DNA from: Pelomyxa schiedti
Lineage: Eukaryota; Evosea; Pelobiontida; Pelomyxidae
Assembly: GCA_020536535.1 (NCBI GenBank)
Contig: JAHLWZ010000796.1
Span: 62,001 to 126,000 of the forward strand
Length of the DNA: 64,000 bases
Direction: 5' to 3'
Shown: piece by piece, positions 25,163 to 38,144 of the stretch
How positions within the stretch are numbered: the first letter of the stretch is position 1
Layout of the letters: every line of letters begins with the position of its first letter
Translations under genes and position numbers: made by a program
The notes under the pieces: model-generated
Databases searched by the model: none
What the model was told of the DNA's origin: nothing
The model's input: the letters and a program-made list of their open reading frames with translations, nothing else

Positions 25163-27625
25163 ATGGCGGCAGCAGCGACGATGGCGGCTGTGAGTTCGGT
25201 GGTGGATCTTGCTCCAACCATTGTAAAATTGATCACTACAGTGAGTGTTTCTTTCTTTTTCATTTTTATTTCTTTTTTGGGGGACTGAAAGATGACAGGT
25301 CTCTACTATGTGTATAACGAGTTCGAAATTGGCTGGATCTTTGTCGACAGTAGTTGATGATTTGCACTCAATGCAATTGTTGGTTGAGCGTTTTTCTGCA
25401 GAATGTCCCGAAGTCCAGTCTATTGTGGAACCCAAAGTATGCATTCAAAGGTGTTAACTTTACCATAGTTCTCACCAACACTCCAAAACATGAACAGTTC
25501 CGTGCATGGGTTTCTGACGCCGAGGCTGTGATTGAATCCCTTGGACCTTCTTGTTGGGTCAAACCCGCAGAAGGAGTTACTGGGGCAATTGGTACAGTTG
25601 TGATGGAAGGAACAGCCTCGGACAAATTCTGGAAAGTATGGGCTGTTCTAACCAGTGAATTTACCAAGCGAAAAATAGCGAGCCTCCATAAACGTGTGAA
25701 GGGTAGTGCCTTTTTTATTTCGACCTTGAATAACAACAAATAGAGTTTCAGACCACCCTTGAAGTCGAAGCCACTATCGATTTAGTTAGAAGCTCTCGGG
25801 CAATTGGTGCACATCTTTCTGGAAAGACATATGCGGACCTAATTCCCAACGTGCGAGCCCGTGAATTGTGGGTCAAATGTGCAAGGGTACCCCTGCAATC
25901 TTGTAGACGCTCAAACTTATTCCCTTTGTGTTTTAGAAAGACGAAATCCGCCTACCACTCTTTATCTTGTTGTTGCAGCGAGAAGTTCCTGGTGCCTCCG
26001 TGACTCAGTGCACTTCCTTGCTGAATTGGGTTAACAGTGGTGAAGAAAGTAATGTTGTAACAGTAGAAAGTTATGTCATTGCCACTCGTGATGTGGATTT
26101 AGTTACAATACTGGAGACTTGGCTAGGTCTATTTCTTTGGTACGGCATTCTTTCTAAACTGGAAATAGAGCACCCTGAACTGGAATCCGTTGAAGCTGTC
26201 ATACCAGTTGCTCAAACGAGAACTCCACCCCTCTCAACTCTATCACAGCCTCAACTACGTGCAAAACTAGAAACAACTCCATCTCACACAGAACCCCCAC
26301 CCTCTCCTCCCACAGATGTGCCAAGGTAATACATTCTTCTCCCCATGACTTGGGCTTATTTTTTACAGCACTGATCCAAGTCCTCCCAGTTATTTGCAAG
26401 TTCTTGAGAGCAAACGAGTTGTATGTGCCTTGCATATTTTTCGATATTCATATTCTCCAGATAACAACTGGGAACGCCATACAACAAGTTTCCTGTGGGG
26501 ATGTGCCCACAATGCACGTTATTAATATGGTAACTTCGACTGCAATACCGTTTTACTTCGAAGTTTATGTAAAGAATGCTGGTTCCACTGAGTACCTAAA
26601 TCATTATTTTTATGTGGATGTAATATCTGTACAGAGACCTCAGCATTGGGGTGGTACCTGCTACAGCAGGGTTTGACCTTGTGACAGATCACCCTGGAAA
26701 AAAACTTGGAATCGGCTACCATTCCCGAACCGGGAGTTCCTTTGTACTAGGAAATACTAACTCTTATGCCGAATCCTGGGCACAAGGGGATGTGATTGGT
26801 TGTGGTTTTGATGTAGAGGCACGTGCAGTTTTTTTCACTAAGAATGGGATATCTCAAGGTAAATCCTTCTCGGTCCTTGGATGAAAATTCACAAACACAG
26901 GTTGGGCGCACCACGTTGGGGAAAATCCAGTCAACTTTTTCCCTGCAATTGGTTTGAACTCTTTGGGGTCCGAAATTGTTCTAAACCTCGGCACTGCCAA
27001 GTTTTTATATGTTCCTGCTTTAAGGAGGACATTCCCCGAGGTTAGTGGAGTTCGGCGCTCTTACTTTGTGACTTTTATGCAGGAAGCCTCTGGTCAATTC
27101 TGTCCCCAAGGGCATGTCCTCTGCACGCTTCAAGAAGCACCTCCGCCCAACATCACTAAATGTAGCTATTGTTCCACCAGCAAATACAAGCCCGTTCAGT
27201 GTTGCTCAGGTACTCCCTTTTGCGGCACTGCCTAAATAACTTTTCTTTTTAGTAATTGGGTGTAATTACGCACTCTGCACTGGATGCACGACACTGCAAC
27301 TGGTACCTCTTTTTTCCCGCTTTTTCCTTTCGGCTCTTACTCTACTCAGAGGAAATGCCCCAAAAATCATTTAATGTTTGCTGCCGGGTTATCCACACTC
27401 AGCAGTGAAGGGTACACCAATTGGAAATGCAATTTATGTGGAAAGCAGGATTCCAGTTTAGTCATGCATTGTGATGTGTGCCACTATGATGTGTGCATGT
27501 CATGCATGAAGGAGGTTCCTTCCCTTCCCCAATTCCAGCAATATTCTGAGTCTCCTAATACAGGAAGCCATGCGAAGGAAGGGTGTCGGGGCTGTTGCCT
27601 ACAAGCTCGTCACTTGGGCTGTTAA
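25163..27625 (+). CDS. SPRY-domain protein with C-terminal zinc fingers
   Basis: Probable adaptor or ubiquitin-linked scaffold. The N-terminal third is helical (VDDLHSMQLLVERF, RVKGSAFF, ATIDLVRSSRAIGAHLSG) and unrecognised, followed by a Pro-rich linker (about 26210-26325). A B30.2/SPRY domain is clear: LGIGYHSRTGSSFVLGN, WAQGDVIGCGFDVEARAVFFTKNG and NFFPAIGLNS (about 26690-26960). After it come two Cys-rich modules, FCPQGHVLC...KCSYCS and KCNLCGKQ...CDVCHYDVCMSCM, of ZZ/DC1 type, and a last Cys pair before the stop at 27625. Exons join by introns of about 40 to 90 nt. One join near 25440 shifts frame and I could not settle its exact donor. Start at 25163, the first of two nearby in-frame ATGs. 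Confidence 0.7.
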
Positions 27626-28086
27626 TCGCTATTTGTAAAAAACCACTTACTGTAAGTGTAAAATCCGCAAACAATCAATCGAATATTTGTTCAAGTATGT
27701 GCATAATGCAACGTAGTGCAATCGCATAAAGATTCCATTCGCGGCCTTGCCTTTCGGAGTTACCATAATAGCACAACGCGGAACTGTTGGTCTTCTGTCA
27801 AAAACAATGGTACCTTCCGGAAGCGGCAGCACCGCCTTCCCTATTGGTGTACTTCGAATGCATCCGTGTGCTCCGACATGGAAATGGGCCACAACCCGCC
27901 GAAAAGGTTGTTTCCGTTCTTTCTTTTAACGTGTTCCTTCGGGTAAAACTAACCTATAACAAGCAAACAACCAACAACCAGAACAACGCCTTTGTGATAG
28001 GCCACAAAGACCATTAGTTGACTAAACACAACAAAAAACAAAAGGCTGAAAAGACTCCCACTGAAAACTGTGTTACAATATAATTA
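27626..28086. other. Intergenic region with only weak reading frames
   Basis: About 460 bp between the SPRY gene and the cyclin gene. An 81-codon minus-strand frame (27647-27892) and overlapping plus frames are present, but none shows domain signal or splice support. The last 150 bp are A-rich and probably hold the cyclin promoter. Confidence 0.45.
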
Positions 28087-29100
28087 ATGGAGGAAGTAGT
28101 GTCTGCATACCTTGAGGCTCTTTCTGACACCCAAGTTGCTCGAATTCGACTACAGCGAGCACACCAACACCTTGGCCTTTTGCCTACTAAAACAGAGGCA
28201 ACAGAAGGCTATTGCGTCACCCTCAGAAGTAATTCTCCAGGCGATGACGACGAGGTCCGCGAGGCGCCTCCCACAAGTATTACAGAAAAACCTGCACCCA
28301 CAACAACCATAAAAAAAACAATAACCACAAGGATGAAGTACATGGAGTTCTACGCCACCAGGACCGAGGTGCCGCTGGTAAAGCTCCTTTCGAGACTGTC
28401 ATATCTCCTGCAACCACAGGTTACCAGAGAGGTAATTCTGGCCCACACATGTGCCCTGGTCGATCGCGCCGCGTCGGCGTGGGAAGAAGGCCAGCCGTTT
28501 TTGTTCCTCGACAAGCACACCATGCACAAATCGTGCATCGCAGCGATGTTCATAGCGGCCAAGTTCAGCCTAGAGTCATTCCACGAACACAAGATCACGT
28601 CGTTTGCTCTGGCTGCGGGGCTCAGGCCCACGGAGCTTGTGCACCTGGAGTTCGAGATGCTGCAGCTTCTGCAGTTTGATGCCTGGGTCGACGAGGCCAC
28701 CCTGTCAGAGTACACTGGGATGCTCAACGCGTACTCGCCCCAATCCCATAACCACTGCCTCCCGACCCTCTCTCACTCACATCATTCACTGGCGCTGTGC
28801 AGTGATGGGTCTATGACAACCCCGGCCTCGCTGGAGCCACTGGACGACGGGCTCGAGGAGTCTACTGCTCCAGTGGCAACAGTGAGAAGAGAGGACTGCA
28901 ACGCCACGCCACCAATGCCATTGGCGGCTACTGAGAGAAGAGAAAGAGAAAGAGAGGTCCATGCACAAGGAGGAAGCCACGTGGGCAATCACCCTGTAGT
29001 TGTCTCTTTCACAGCAGAGAACCTGAGCCAAACCACACAAGGCGAGTGGAGTATACCTGCAAGCCTGAGGAGGGTGCATTCCTCCACACCCCACTCCTAG
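28087..29100 (+). CDS. PHO80-like (P/U-type) cyclin, intronless
   Basis: Regulatory subunit for a cyclin-dependent kinase. A leader with Thr/Lys-rich linker is followed by a cyclin box of the PHO80 type: VPLVKLLSRLSYLLQ, LAHTCALVDRA, HTMHKSCIAAMFIAAKFSLESF, then LRPTELVHLEFEMLQLLQFDAWV (codons about 95-215). The KF motif after the helix and ELxxLExxxL are the family hallmarks. The tail is Ser/Pro/Thr-rich. Unlike nearly all neighbours it is one uninterrupted exon, and its coding sequence is GC-rich in the cyclin box. Partner kinase unknown; PHO85-like kinases are the usual partners. Confidence 0.8.
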   Translation: MEEVVSAYLEALSDTQVARIRLQRAHQHLGLLPTKTEATEGYCVTLRSNSPGDDDEVREAPPTSITEKPAPTTTIKKTITTRMKYMEFYATRTEVPLVKLLSRLSYLLQPQVTREVILAHTCALVDRAASAWEEGQPFLFLDKHTMHKSCIAAMFIAAKFSLESFHEHKITSFALAAGLRPTELVHLEFEMLQLLQFDAWVDEATLSEYTGMLNAYSPQSHNHCLPTLSHSHHSLALCSDGSMTTPASLEPLDDGLEESTAPVATVRREDCNATPPMPLAATERREREREVHAQGGSHVGNHPVVVSFTAENLSQTTQGEWSIPASLRRVHSSTPHS

Positions 29101-29371
29101 TACTATTCCTCATCCTCATGGATGACGAAAAGGACAAGGAGTAGAGGCAAAAAAAAACAACAATTGGCTCGCGAGGCACGTGGTACTCTGGGGGCTGGAG
29201 CCAACCACTTTGCCTTGTGTTATTTATTATGTGTAGATAGCCAATCAAAATATTTCTTACTAGTTTTTCTTCTTTTGGGCAAAGCCAAAATAAATAAATT
29301 TAGAAGCAGCTGGCAACAAGGCCACGCCTATAAGTCGGGATTAGAAGAAGCAATTTATTTTGTTGTGGTAC

Positions 29372-30146
29372 TTACACGGCATTTATGGAAGCTGTATCGG
29401 ATGTCCATATTGAGGTGTATGTGCTAATTTTCACTTCACCAGCATACTTCATTCCACTGAAGGTGCAAGTCTTCTTGATTATGTCTATTGCTGGATCACA
29501 TGTAGTTGTGTCAGTGTCCCCACAGGTTGCAATTACACCTATTTTCTTGGCCTTCATCCTACGGTTGTATTTTTGGGGCAAGAAGAAGCTCCAGTTTCCA
29601 TACCTTTCTGCAATTTCATCGTGCCATGCCCAACTTTCATTGTAGAACGCAGTCCAGCGATCCATATAAGATTTCATCTATATATGTCCAAGACATAAAA
29701 CATAAGTAAAAAGAATTTTGCATACAATAACCAACCTGAGCAGTCATTGACCAGAAGTAGACCGGTGTGGCGTGAATGATGATATCCGCCTCCACAATTT
29801 TTGGATAAATGGCATTCATGTCGTCATTAAGAACGCATTTCATGGCGCGCCCAGTAGCACGACAGCCGTGGCAGTCCGTGCAGCTGCCAGTGAAGATGAT
29901 GAGATAAAGGAGGTTTACAGCAAACCCAAAAAGGGCAGACAGGAGACACACCCGCCAATGTGCTTTCCGTGCAAATACACCTTTTCGACCTCGGCACCTC
30001 GTTCTGTTGCTGCGGCAATGGCGCAGTCGGCAAAGAAGTCCCTTTTGAGTGTCTTAATGACTGAAACGAAATGAATCGCCGTAGTTTCCTCATACGTACG
30101 TGCTCTTTCCAACTCGAGGGCTCCCCACAACAACGAGAACTTTCAT
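29372..30146 (-). CDS. Flavodoxin-fold NAD(P)H:FMN reductase-like protein
   Basis: Predicted FMN-dependent oxidoreductase. From the ATG at 30146: a beta strand and phosphate-binding loop KVLVVVGSPRVGKST, then GAEVEKVYLHG, then CTDCHGC, AIYPKIVEADIIIHATPVYFWSM (the flavin-isoalloxazine loop), and a final GVIATCGDT strand. The order and the Cys-rich CxxCxxC insert match the NADPH-dependent FMN reductase/iron-sulfur flavoprotein family (about 200 residues). Three introns; the first joins KSTY to TLKRDFF. In anaerobes such proteins often protect against oxygen or reduce quinones. The function here is inferred from fold only. Confidence 0.75.
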
Positions 30147-30261
30147 TTGTTTTTTAATAGTGAAAATATGAGGGGGTTTTCTTTTATTTACGTTAAATTA
30201 GGGTTTCTCTTCAAACGGCGCCATCATAATTACTGCGAAGTAGCTGATTTCTGTTCTGAAA

Positions 30262-33200
30262 TTATTCGTGCAGTGAATTCCTTGTGGGTTTCGCCACGGA
30301 AATTTGGGCAGCAAGGGCCAATAGGGCATCTTGGTACATCTTTTCAGGTACCTCCACCACTTTTTCAGTGACAACAGTGGCTAACTCCTGGGTCTATGTG
30401 TTTGGTTGTTGTAGGTGGTAGAATTATAATGAGTTGGTACACAAAAACCAAACCTTAAGAATTGCTTCATAGAACTTGTTCACTGTTGGGATATTGGAGT
30501 GGATAAACGGGTTGAGGTCCACCATGAACTGCTCCTTGTTGCCAAATTCCATTTGGTTTGCAAGGGCTTGTAGTACTTTGCATACAAGGGTAAGTTCTCG
30601 CCTAAAGGAAGAATCTGGGGGCTCTAAATAGCTGTGAATTTGGTGCTATTTTGTTTTTGTTGTTAACAAAAAAAAACTGAAAAGCAGAACCTTTGAGAAG
30701 GCCGTACTGCTCTGGAATCGCGATAGCTGTGCAGTAAAATCGTAGGAACATGAAAGCACCTATGGCTATGTTTTCACTGCCAGGGAACCTTGCTTTTACT
30801 TCTTTGTGAATATGGCAGCAAATCCTCTGAAGCTCTCTAAAAATACCATTGAGAAAGAAAGGTGCTAAACGAAAGGAAGTATACTCAGGGAGGTGTTGCG
30901 CCGAACGAGTAATCTGTGTTATAAATTTCTGGCTCATAAGTTCAAGCAAGATCGTGTTCAACATTCCATCAGACTCCGCGGCCATTTTTGATGGGTCAAC
31001 TTCCAATTGTGACTCAAATAGTTGGACTGAATCTCCACTCTGAAAAAATATTATTACTTGACTGTCATTCAAATGTACCTGGTCAGAGTCCGTGTTGCTT
31101 TCTCTGTGCTTTTTAAGTTCTGGAGGATCGATGATTCAAATTGAAAATTTTCAAGTTGACCAATAAACCTGCAAATAGAACGGCTAAACTTCTAAAGAGA
31201 TATTCGATGCCAACAATTTTAGAATAAAATTTGAATGCCTAGCCTATGTATGAGTATGGAGTAGACGGGAAAAAGTACCTTAGATGAAGGGCTATTGTTG
31301 CGGAAAAGGGTTGTTTCTGAAGAGGTGTGTCGAATATCTTCAGAGATTAAGTGAAGCATAAGTTCAAGGCCTGTCGCGTATCAGCTGATAGGGAAAAAAT
31401 CGAGTTTTTTCCATACCTCTTCCATGATTGATATATGCATACACCAATGCTTTGCACATATTGTCAGCCATTGTTATATCCATTGTATCAATAATGATAT
31501 CTACCCTCGCAAAAGAAGTCTCCATTTTAACCATCTTCTTTAATTTTAGTATTAGCTTTGGGAAACTTTTCCACCTCTTCTATTTCTGGAATATGCCTCT
31601 CAGCTTCAGCTCTCTCAGAATCCGAAATGCAGGGTAAAGTCACTTTAAGAAGTGAACGTTACAGTTTGACTGGTAAAATGTACCAGGAGTAAATATCAGA
31701 GACTGAAAGTTGGGGATCTCAAATTGACGCCTGCGTTTCCTTAGAAATACAAGTCCTAAAACAAGAATTCCAAGTATAGCACCTAAACATAAAATAGCAA
31801 CACCAACTCCAACTCCAATTGCAACCCCGTGGTTGTCTTGGATGAGCTCAGTGAGACAATTTACTGTTGTTTAAGGCTCACCCTTGGTATCCTCTTCACT
31901 GCTTCCAACAAAAATATTACATGTTGTGCCGTTCCAGCCTGGGAAGCAACGGCAGAATATGAGCGGCTCCTCACATACAGCATGGCTACAGTTAAGAGAA
32001 GCGCAATCATGCGGACGTGTAGTAAAGGCAAACACTGCAGACGTGGCAGAATCATAACCATTGCTTAATAGAACACGCCAATAATATGTTGTGTTCAAAG
32101 TCAACTCTGGATTTTTCTGTTGGATTCTCCTGATATTGGAGGCTACCTTCTATTATAGTGTAGTCAATGCCCGTCGTGAAGGCGGAAAACACAGCAGAGA
32201 CAGGTGAAGTCCAGTTATTTAGGAGGAGTTCTTCCTCAGTATTCATGAAAACGGTGATAGAGGCAAGAGAAAGGGTCTCGGCGCATGGTGCCCCAACCAT
32301 ATCTGATGTAATTGGCATCCACTGGAGGGTGAGTTCTGAACAAGAGTTATAAATTTTATCACGCAAAAGCAAAAACCTAGATTGGTTATATTTGTCGAGT
32401 TATTGGAAGGATAAAGCAGAGTTGTAGCTGTGGGTAATTTACATATCTTAAAGAACTAGGCGAGTTAGGACCATAGCTACAAAAGGATACAATCTTACTA
32501 TTTTTTCGCTAGGTGTTGATTGCCTCTCTCTATTCACAGAAAAAACTTGCCAAAACCATTGCTGCCTCCCAAAGGTTAAATTCCACACCTTTGAAGTAAA
32601 TTGTTAAATACAATCGGCTACTCAATGAATAGTACCGGAATATTGATTAGACCTGTTAAATCTCCACTTAAGCGAACTGTTTCATTGAAATCTTTTTGTC
32701 CATATATGACCTTGTGCAAAGTTAAAAGTTATCTATTTTAGGGTCCCTCGAATACATTATAGTAATTTTCTGGTTCAGGAGACAAGCAAACGTTTCCCCA
32801 ATCACCAGATGAATAAAAACTCATATTAAATGAGCTTTCAGAAATAAAGTCCCCTCGTAAAGGGTATTGGATAGCAACAACACTTGGAAAAGTAGAAATA
32901 CACATCTGTAGTTGTTAGGAAAGAAAACAAAACAGAGACAGACTTACCCAAAAGCTGCTGGTTCTTCCATGTGCTTCCAGGCCTCGCGCATTACGGACTT
33001 TGATATCCCAATACCAATATCCCTGAGACAAACCAGGTACAGAAATGGAGGTTTCTGAGGTTTCAGAGAAAAAGTCGGGAGGCTCGTGTTGGGATAGAGA
33101 AATCCGATAAACCAAATCTGAGGATAGCCCACAAACATTACCAATGTCAGTGGGGGCATTCCAGGAAAGCGTAACAGAAGAGAGTGGGGTATTAAGATCA

Positions 33201-36200
33201 TCTTTTGGGGTCATTTCTGTTACATTACTTGGACCGCTGGGAATACACTTCGTGAAACTGCAACTACTAAGAAAATGTAATAGAAGTTGTTCCTCCAAAC
33301 CTGCTGGTAAGGGAAGATGAATTTTCTGCTCCGTTGAAAACCACCACTCTCCAGTACCACAAGCCCTCAGATAAGGTATCTGGCACTAGCCAAGATGTGG
33401 AAGTAGGTTGCAATATTTTCATCAAAGATGCATCACTGAAGAGAATGCCGAGGTTTGAGGCCATAAATATAAATATTGAGGGTGATCCCTGTTGAGGGCC
33501 GCAAGGAGTTCCCAGAACGGGATCAGCTGTGCGCCATGTAAGAGTAATTGGAGCCACGGCAATAGAGGAAGCGTTTGGCAAAATTAAAACGGGTGTACTT
33601 GTTTGTTTGAGGAATAATTAAGGAAATTACGCAAAGGAACCTTGGAGAGACGGCAATGCACACTTCAAAGGCTCCATTAGTTCTATTGTTTGCATAACTG
33701 CCTAGTATTCCGTTATCTGCTCGTACATTCCAGTTGTATTTCCCAGCTTGGAGTAGTGCAGTATATCTGAAAAATATTTATTGGAGAACAACGCTAGAAT
33801 AAGGTGCCTGGTTTCAGGTACAGTGAACCAATATTCAGTCCGGGGAGACAATAGTAAAATATAAATGAAGTAGGAGGAAGACTCCCCACAGGCGTTTCCA
33901 TTTGCGGTGGTCCATTGGAAGAAGACTGTACCATTGTAGGAGGTTACATCTACAAAATTGGTTAATTCTCATAGGGAAGTTCAGGAAGTTAATGCTACCA
34001 GGGAAATTGATGGAAAGCTGTTCAGCACTAGGAAGGCAGACCGAAAAATTGCTCTTGGCAAAAGCTGATTTATCATCCTTTTTAAGCAGAAGGTACCAAG
34101 AATATGTTTCTCCATCCAGAAAAGAGTAATCTTGAGAGCGCATCACAAAAGTTGATTGCGTTGAAGGCAGGTGTTGCACCAAGTTGAACGACTTCCCTGT
34201 GACATTTAGCACAAATTCCAATTCTTCATTACAGGATTTTCCCCCTTTGCAAGATTGAGAAGGATTAAAAGTTTCTGTGACGTACAAGTTGCATTCCACC
34301 AAAGGGAGACATTCGAGACAAATATTTGAAATGGGGATAGTATTGGTGTAACTGGTGATTCTGGATAACAAAGTGCAAAAGTTCGGCTACTCGATAGAGT
34401 AGTTGCATTTCCATTGAAAGATTCAACCCACCAGGTCCAATTTCCTTCAGCTTCATAGGGAGTTGTGACCTCGGCAGCTTCGTTTCCAAGAACTGAGATA
34501 AACAGTGTGCCGTTGAGGTACACTTGATAGACACCAGGGAAGGAGGAGTTCTTACAGTATGTACCAAAACTATTTATGTTGTAAATGTCTAGCCAATGTG
34601 CTACTTGGAAGAGCGATGGAAAGTTCTACCTTGCTGGCTCCCATTGAAGCAGTGTATTATTACCTCTTATAAGAGCTCCGGGAAGAGGATAAAGAAGAGA
34701 AACGGGCTACATTTCACTCAGAATTGCTTATAAAATTACCAAGAGCTCACCTCAGGAGGACTATTTGTGCAGTCATTACTTACAAATTGTCTAACAGAAG
34801 AACTTGCACGCAGATTTCCATTAAAAGCCTCTACTTTCCATGATAGAGTTCCAGAGAGTGATGTGAGATTATAAGAGTAATAAAGGGCTCCCGTTGTTTG
34901 CCCTATTGGGGCCATGGTTGTGGAGCTGTTTCCTTGGAGAAGGTGAAACATAGGCAGATAGAAAATATGTACCAAGATATATCGTAAAATTAGATACTAA
35001 AGTGGTGCAAGGAATTCCCCAATCACTGATTGTCCACTCAAATGTCACTTCAGGTGTGACAACAGTCGCATGGTTTGCTGGAGTTGAAAGCTCTATCCCG
35101 GAAGGAGCTTCTGGAACGCATACCTCCCAGGAAATATTAACAGTTGTTGCACCTCCGTCTATCAGAAAACTAAGTATGTAGAAAGAGGAAACAAACTTGA
35201 AAGCCCATTGCTTGTGGTTATCCACCAAGAGTATAAACCCGCTTCATTCAAGTTCACTAGGAGAGAAGTAGACGGATGATTCACTGTCGAAGAAACAATA
35301 ATTTTCCCAGATGAACTTGCGACAAATACAGTGTATGTTTTCACTGTGCTAATTGAGGTTAGTATTGTTGATTCTGGGAAATGTGTAAACCTCTCGCATG
35401 CTTGGCCCCAATCCTCAACTGAGTCCCAGAGAAACAGTCTGAATGAATCAGAAGTTGGTTACAAGATATTGTTACCTTGATGATGACGAATTGGAATCAT
35501 TCGAGCATGGAATCATTGAAGATATATTTGGAGTAGATGGCACTGTGCTTTCACATACGAAAAATGTGGCACTTGAAGAGGAACTTGTATAGAATCCATT
35601 GAACGACTATTTTGCATGTGGACAACATGTTGTCATTTGTACAATTACCCCTCCCTCCCCAATGTGGTTGTTTCCTTGGATAAATACTTTGACAAGCCAA
35701 GTGTGATAGCCAGGAGAGACTGTAGTGGTTATCTCTGTTTCAGTACTATTACTGATATTCGTGTCATTTACAAAAAGCTCGAAAAGTTGAGTAGTCACTC
35801 CCGCACACTGAGTACCCCAAGTATTTTGGTATGACCAATCCTTACCCCAAGGTCAACGAACAAGTTTCATAAGAATCGTCCTACCCAGGAAAAAGTGATT
35901 ACAAGTCCAAGATTCAAAAATCTTTGTGTATCTGCTGGCGATACAATGGCGGCGGATGACGGGGCTGCTGCAGTGCATACTATTTTTATTAGAAATAAGA
36001 ATGTAAATTATTAGGCACATACTTGTAAATGTACTGCTCTCTGAAGAAGAAGTGCCCCCGGCGGCAATGGCATCTACATACCATGTATATGTGCCATCAC
36101 TTAGACCTCCTGGTATAATCCAGAAATTCTCGTCTATTGGGTCTGATAAAGTAAGAAGCAGTTATTTTATGAGAAAGTACTTGTGTTCTGTTTATCTGAT

Positions 36201-38144
36201 GTTGATGGGTACCGCCCCAAAGCAAAGAAAATGTTATATTTCCTATTTGATATTCCGCACTCTGACCCCCATGAGACAGGGGCAGTCCAGTTCAGGTATA
36301 CTGGATTTTCACTCCCTATACAGTTGTTGGAATTGTTTAACCATGGAAACTTTACCACAGGGAGTTAAAGACGGTTTCATTGGGGCCGTCACGGTGCAGG
36401 TTGAAAAAGAATACGAAAGGGAACAATTAGTTGTGTCGGATGCCTGAGGAGTAAATCATGCACACAGCAATAAAACTTCACCCCCAATACATACTCCACG
36501 GCGTTTCAAAGCAGTTACAGTCCATGTGTAGTCGGTATTTTCCAGTAAGGATTGTGTGGTTGGTGTCCATGTAAGTGTCGAGCTTTGTGGTTCCGATACA
36601 GTCTTTAGTTAACCATAAGAATATCATTATTTGGGTCTCTTTGGATATACTATGAGTTGATCAACAACACTTGCGCCACCAATAATCTTAATATAATAAT
36701 ACTCAATAGCATCATCACATGTAACACCGAAGCTTGCAGAACTCCAAGAAAAAGTAGGCTTCAGTGTGGTGGTGATGACTTCTCCCTTCTATGAAACGTT
36801 TAAAAAAATATAATTAAGAAAAGTAATGGAAAACCTCAGGAGAAATAAGGGATGGAGCTAGAGGGTACTCCTGAACACACACTTTGCATGTGTCAGATGC
36901 AGAAAAGTTCGATGAATCTCCTTCATAAGGTTACACTACAGATGTGAAGAAAGGGTCTTGCTAGTATTTTGCATGGTCACATTCAAATAATATAGGCCGG
37001 GTTTCACAGTGAAATTACTAGATAGTGTTCTGACCCATTCCCACCAATTACCGCAGCCCGCAGTCTCGAGGGTAGGTTTGGAGATTTACAAATACATTAG
37101 GAGTGACATACAAAATGGAGAGAGGATGTTTGTGAGCCAGTCAAAGTAGTATTGAAAGTAACATCAAAGATAGAACATGAACACTGGGTGTCAACTGTAA
37201 AAATCCACTGGTAGAGAAAACTCTTGGACACAATGACTGGGTAACGGGCAGATACCTGGGTAGGGACTGTGGCACTATGCCCCATTACTACATTGTAAAC
37301 TGCCATGGTATTTGGAGCTGGAACACTGATCCTCAATGTTGCTGTTGTGGTGGGTGCACATAACCATGTTGCTTTATCTTTTTCAGAGGTGAGTTTTAAT
37401 GAGGGAAAAAAATGAGACAACAGTAAAAGCCATAATTTTTCTTCGTGCCTCCTGAATCAGCAGAAACAGAGCAGGTTTCTAATGAAAGGACATGAGTACA
37501 AATTCCAGGTGGGGAGGAAGAAAAAACAAAAAAGCATAAGTGTACTTTGAGTATTGTATGCAAGTGACCCAGCATCAACTGCCCAGCCATTATCCCATAC
37601 AGTGTAAGGTACACTATTGTCATCTCTAAACAAAAAGGAAAATCAGAAAGCTGGAAAACGTGAGGAAAACGCAACCTGGCCTGGTTGCTCCACCACATCC
37701 ATCCCAAACAGTCCCCACTGGGTGTAAATTTAACGGAAAAATTTGGTTGGCCAGTAAACGACGCGTTCAGATTATACGTGTGGGTCCTTTTGGAGATGAT
37801 GAATTTTCGTATAGGATTGTTAGATTTGGGTTGGTGATCTGGGTGGTGGGACAATTTATGAACAACAAATACATCAATGGTAGTGTAGTTGAACAAACCT
37901 TTCGGCCACGTTGAACGTGGGCATCGTGGAGCTGTCAGTAACGGCATTGGAAGATGGACATGATACCACAGTCCAATCACTGACATTGAGTGAATTTGGC
38001 GGTTGGTTTCTTTTTAAGGATGGGGGTTGAAACTGACCAGAAAGTGAGTTTTGTGATGGGATTTGCTGCCCGTGCTAGTGCTCCGAGACAAAGCAGTATT
38101 ATACAGCTGAGAAATGCACACCGTTTTTCGTTGCGTTCTTTCAT
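30262..38144 (-). CDS. Single-pass receptor with FN3-like repeats, EGF module and cytoplasmic RasGAP domain
   Basis: Very long gene with more than twenty short introns. The ATG at 38144 starts a signal peptide (CAFLSCIILLCLGALARA). Extracellularly there are at least ten beta-sandwich repeats with a recurring (Y/W)SW(W/Y/K)V...NG strand and a Trp/Cys (W..P..D.G..C) strand, FN3-like but divergent. They run from about 37600 to 32100. A six-cysteine EGF-like module follows (CASLNCSHAVC...CRCFPGWNGTTC, about 31930). Then a membrane helix of alternating Gly/Val and Leu (AIGVGVGVAILCLGAILGIL) with stop-transfer RKRRR at about 31750. The cytoplasmic part is a RasGAP: arginine-finger LFRNNSPSSK (about 31300) and FLRFYCTAIAIP (FLR motif, about 30740), ending TRNSLHE. 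Joins from EGF to membrane helix to GAP keep frame. Predicted ligand-controlled GTPase inactivation at the surface. Ectodomain joins are approximate. Confidence 0.75.
30610..31330 (-). other. RasGAP catalytic domain
   Basis: Contains the arginine finger motif TLFRNNS and the FLRF..(P/T)AI motif, the two most diagnostic RasGAP sequences, separated by the usual helical spacing. It should accelerate GTP hydrolysis on Ras-like proteins; the specific substrate is unknown. Confidence 0.8.
31880..31995 (-). other. EGF-like module within the receptor RasGAP
   Basis: Six cysteines in the order C-x4-C-x4-C-x6-C-x-C-x8-C, with the FPGW turn typical of EGF domains, just outside the membrane helix. Confidence 0.65.

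Noticed and set aside
27647-27892. 81-codon minus-strand frame (FHVGAHGCIRSTPIG)
   Set aside because: Plausible length but no recognisable family, no splice support and overlapping frames on the other strand; left as unproven.
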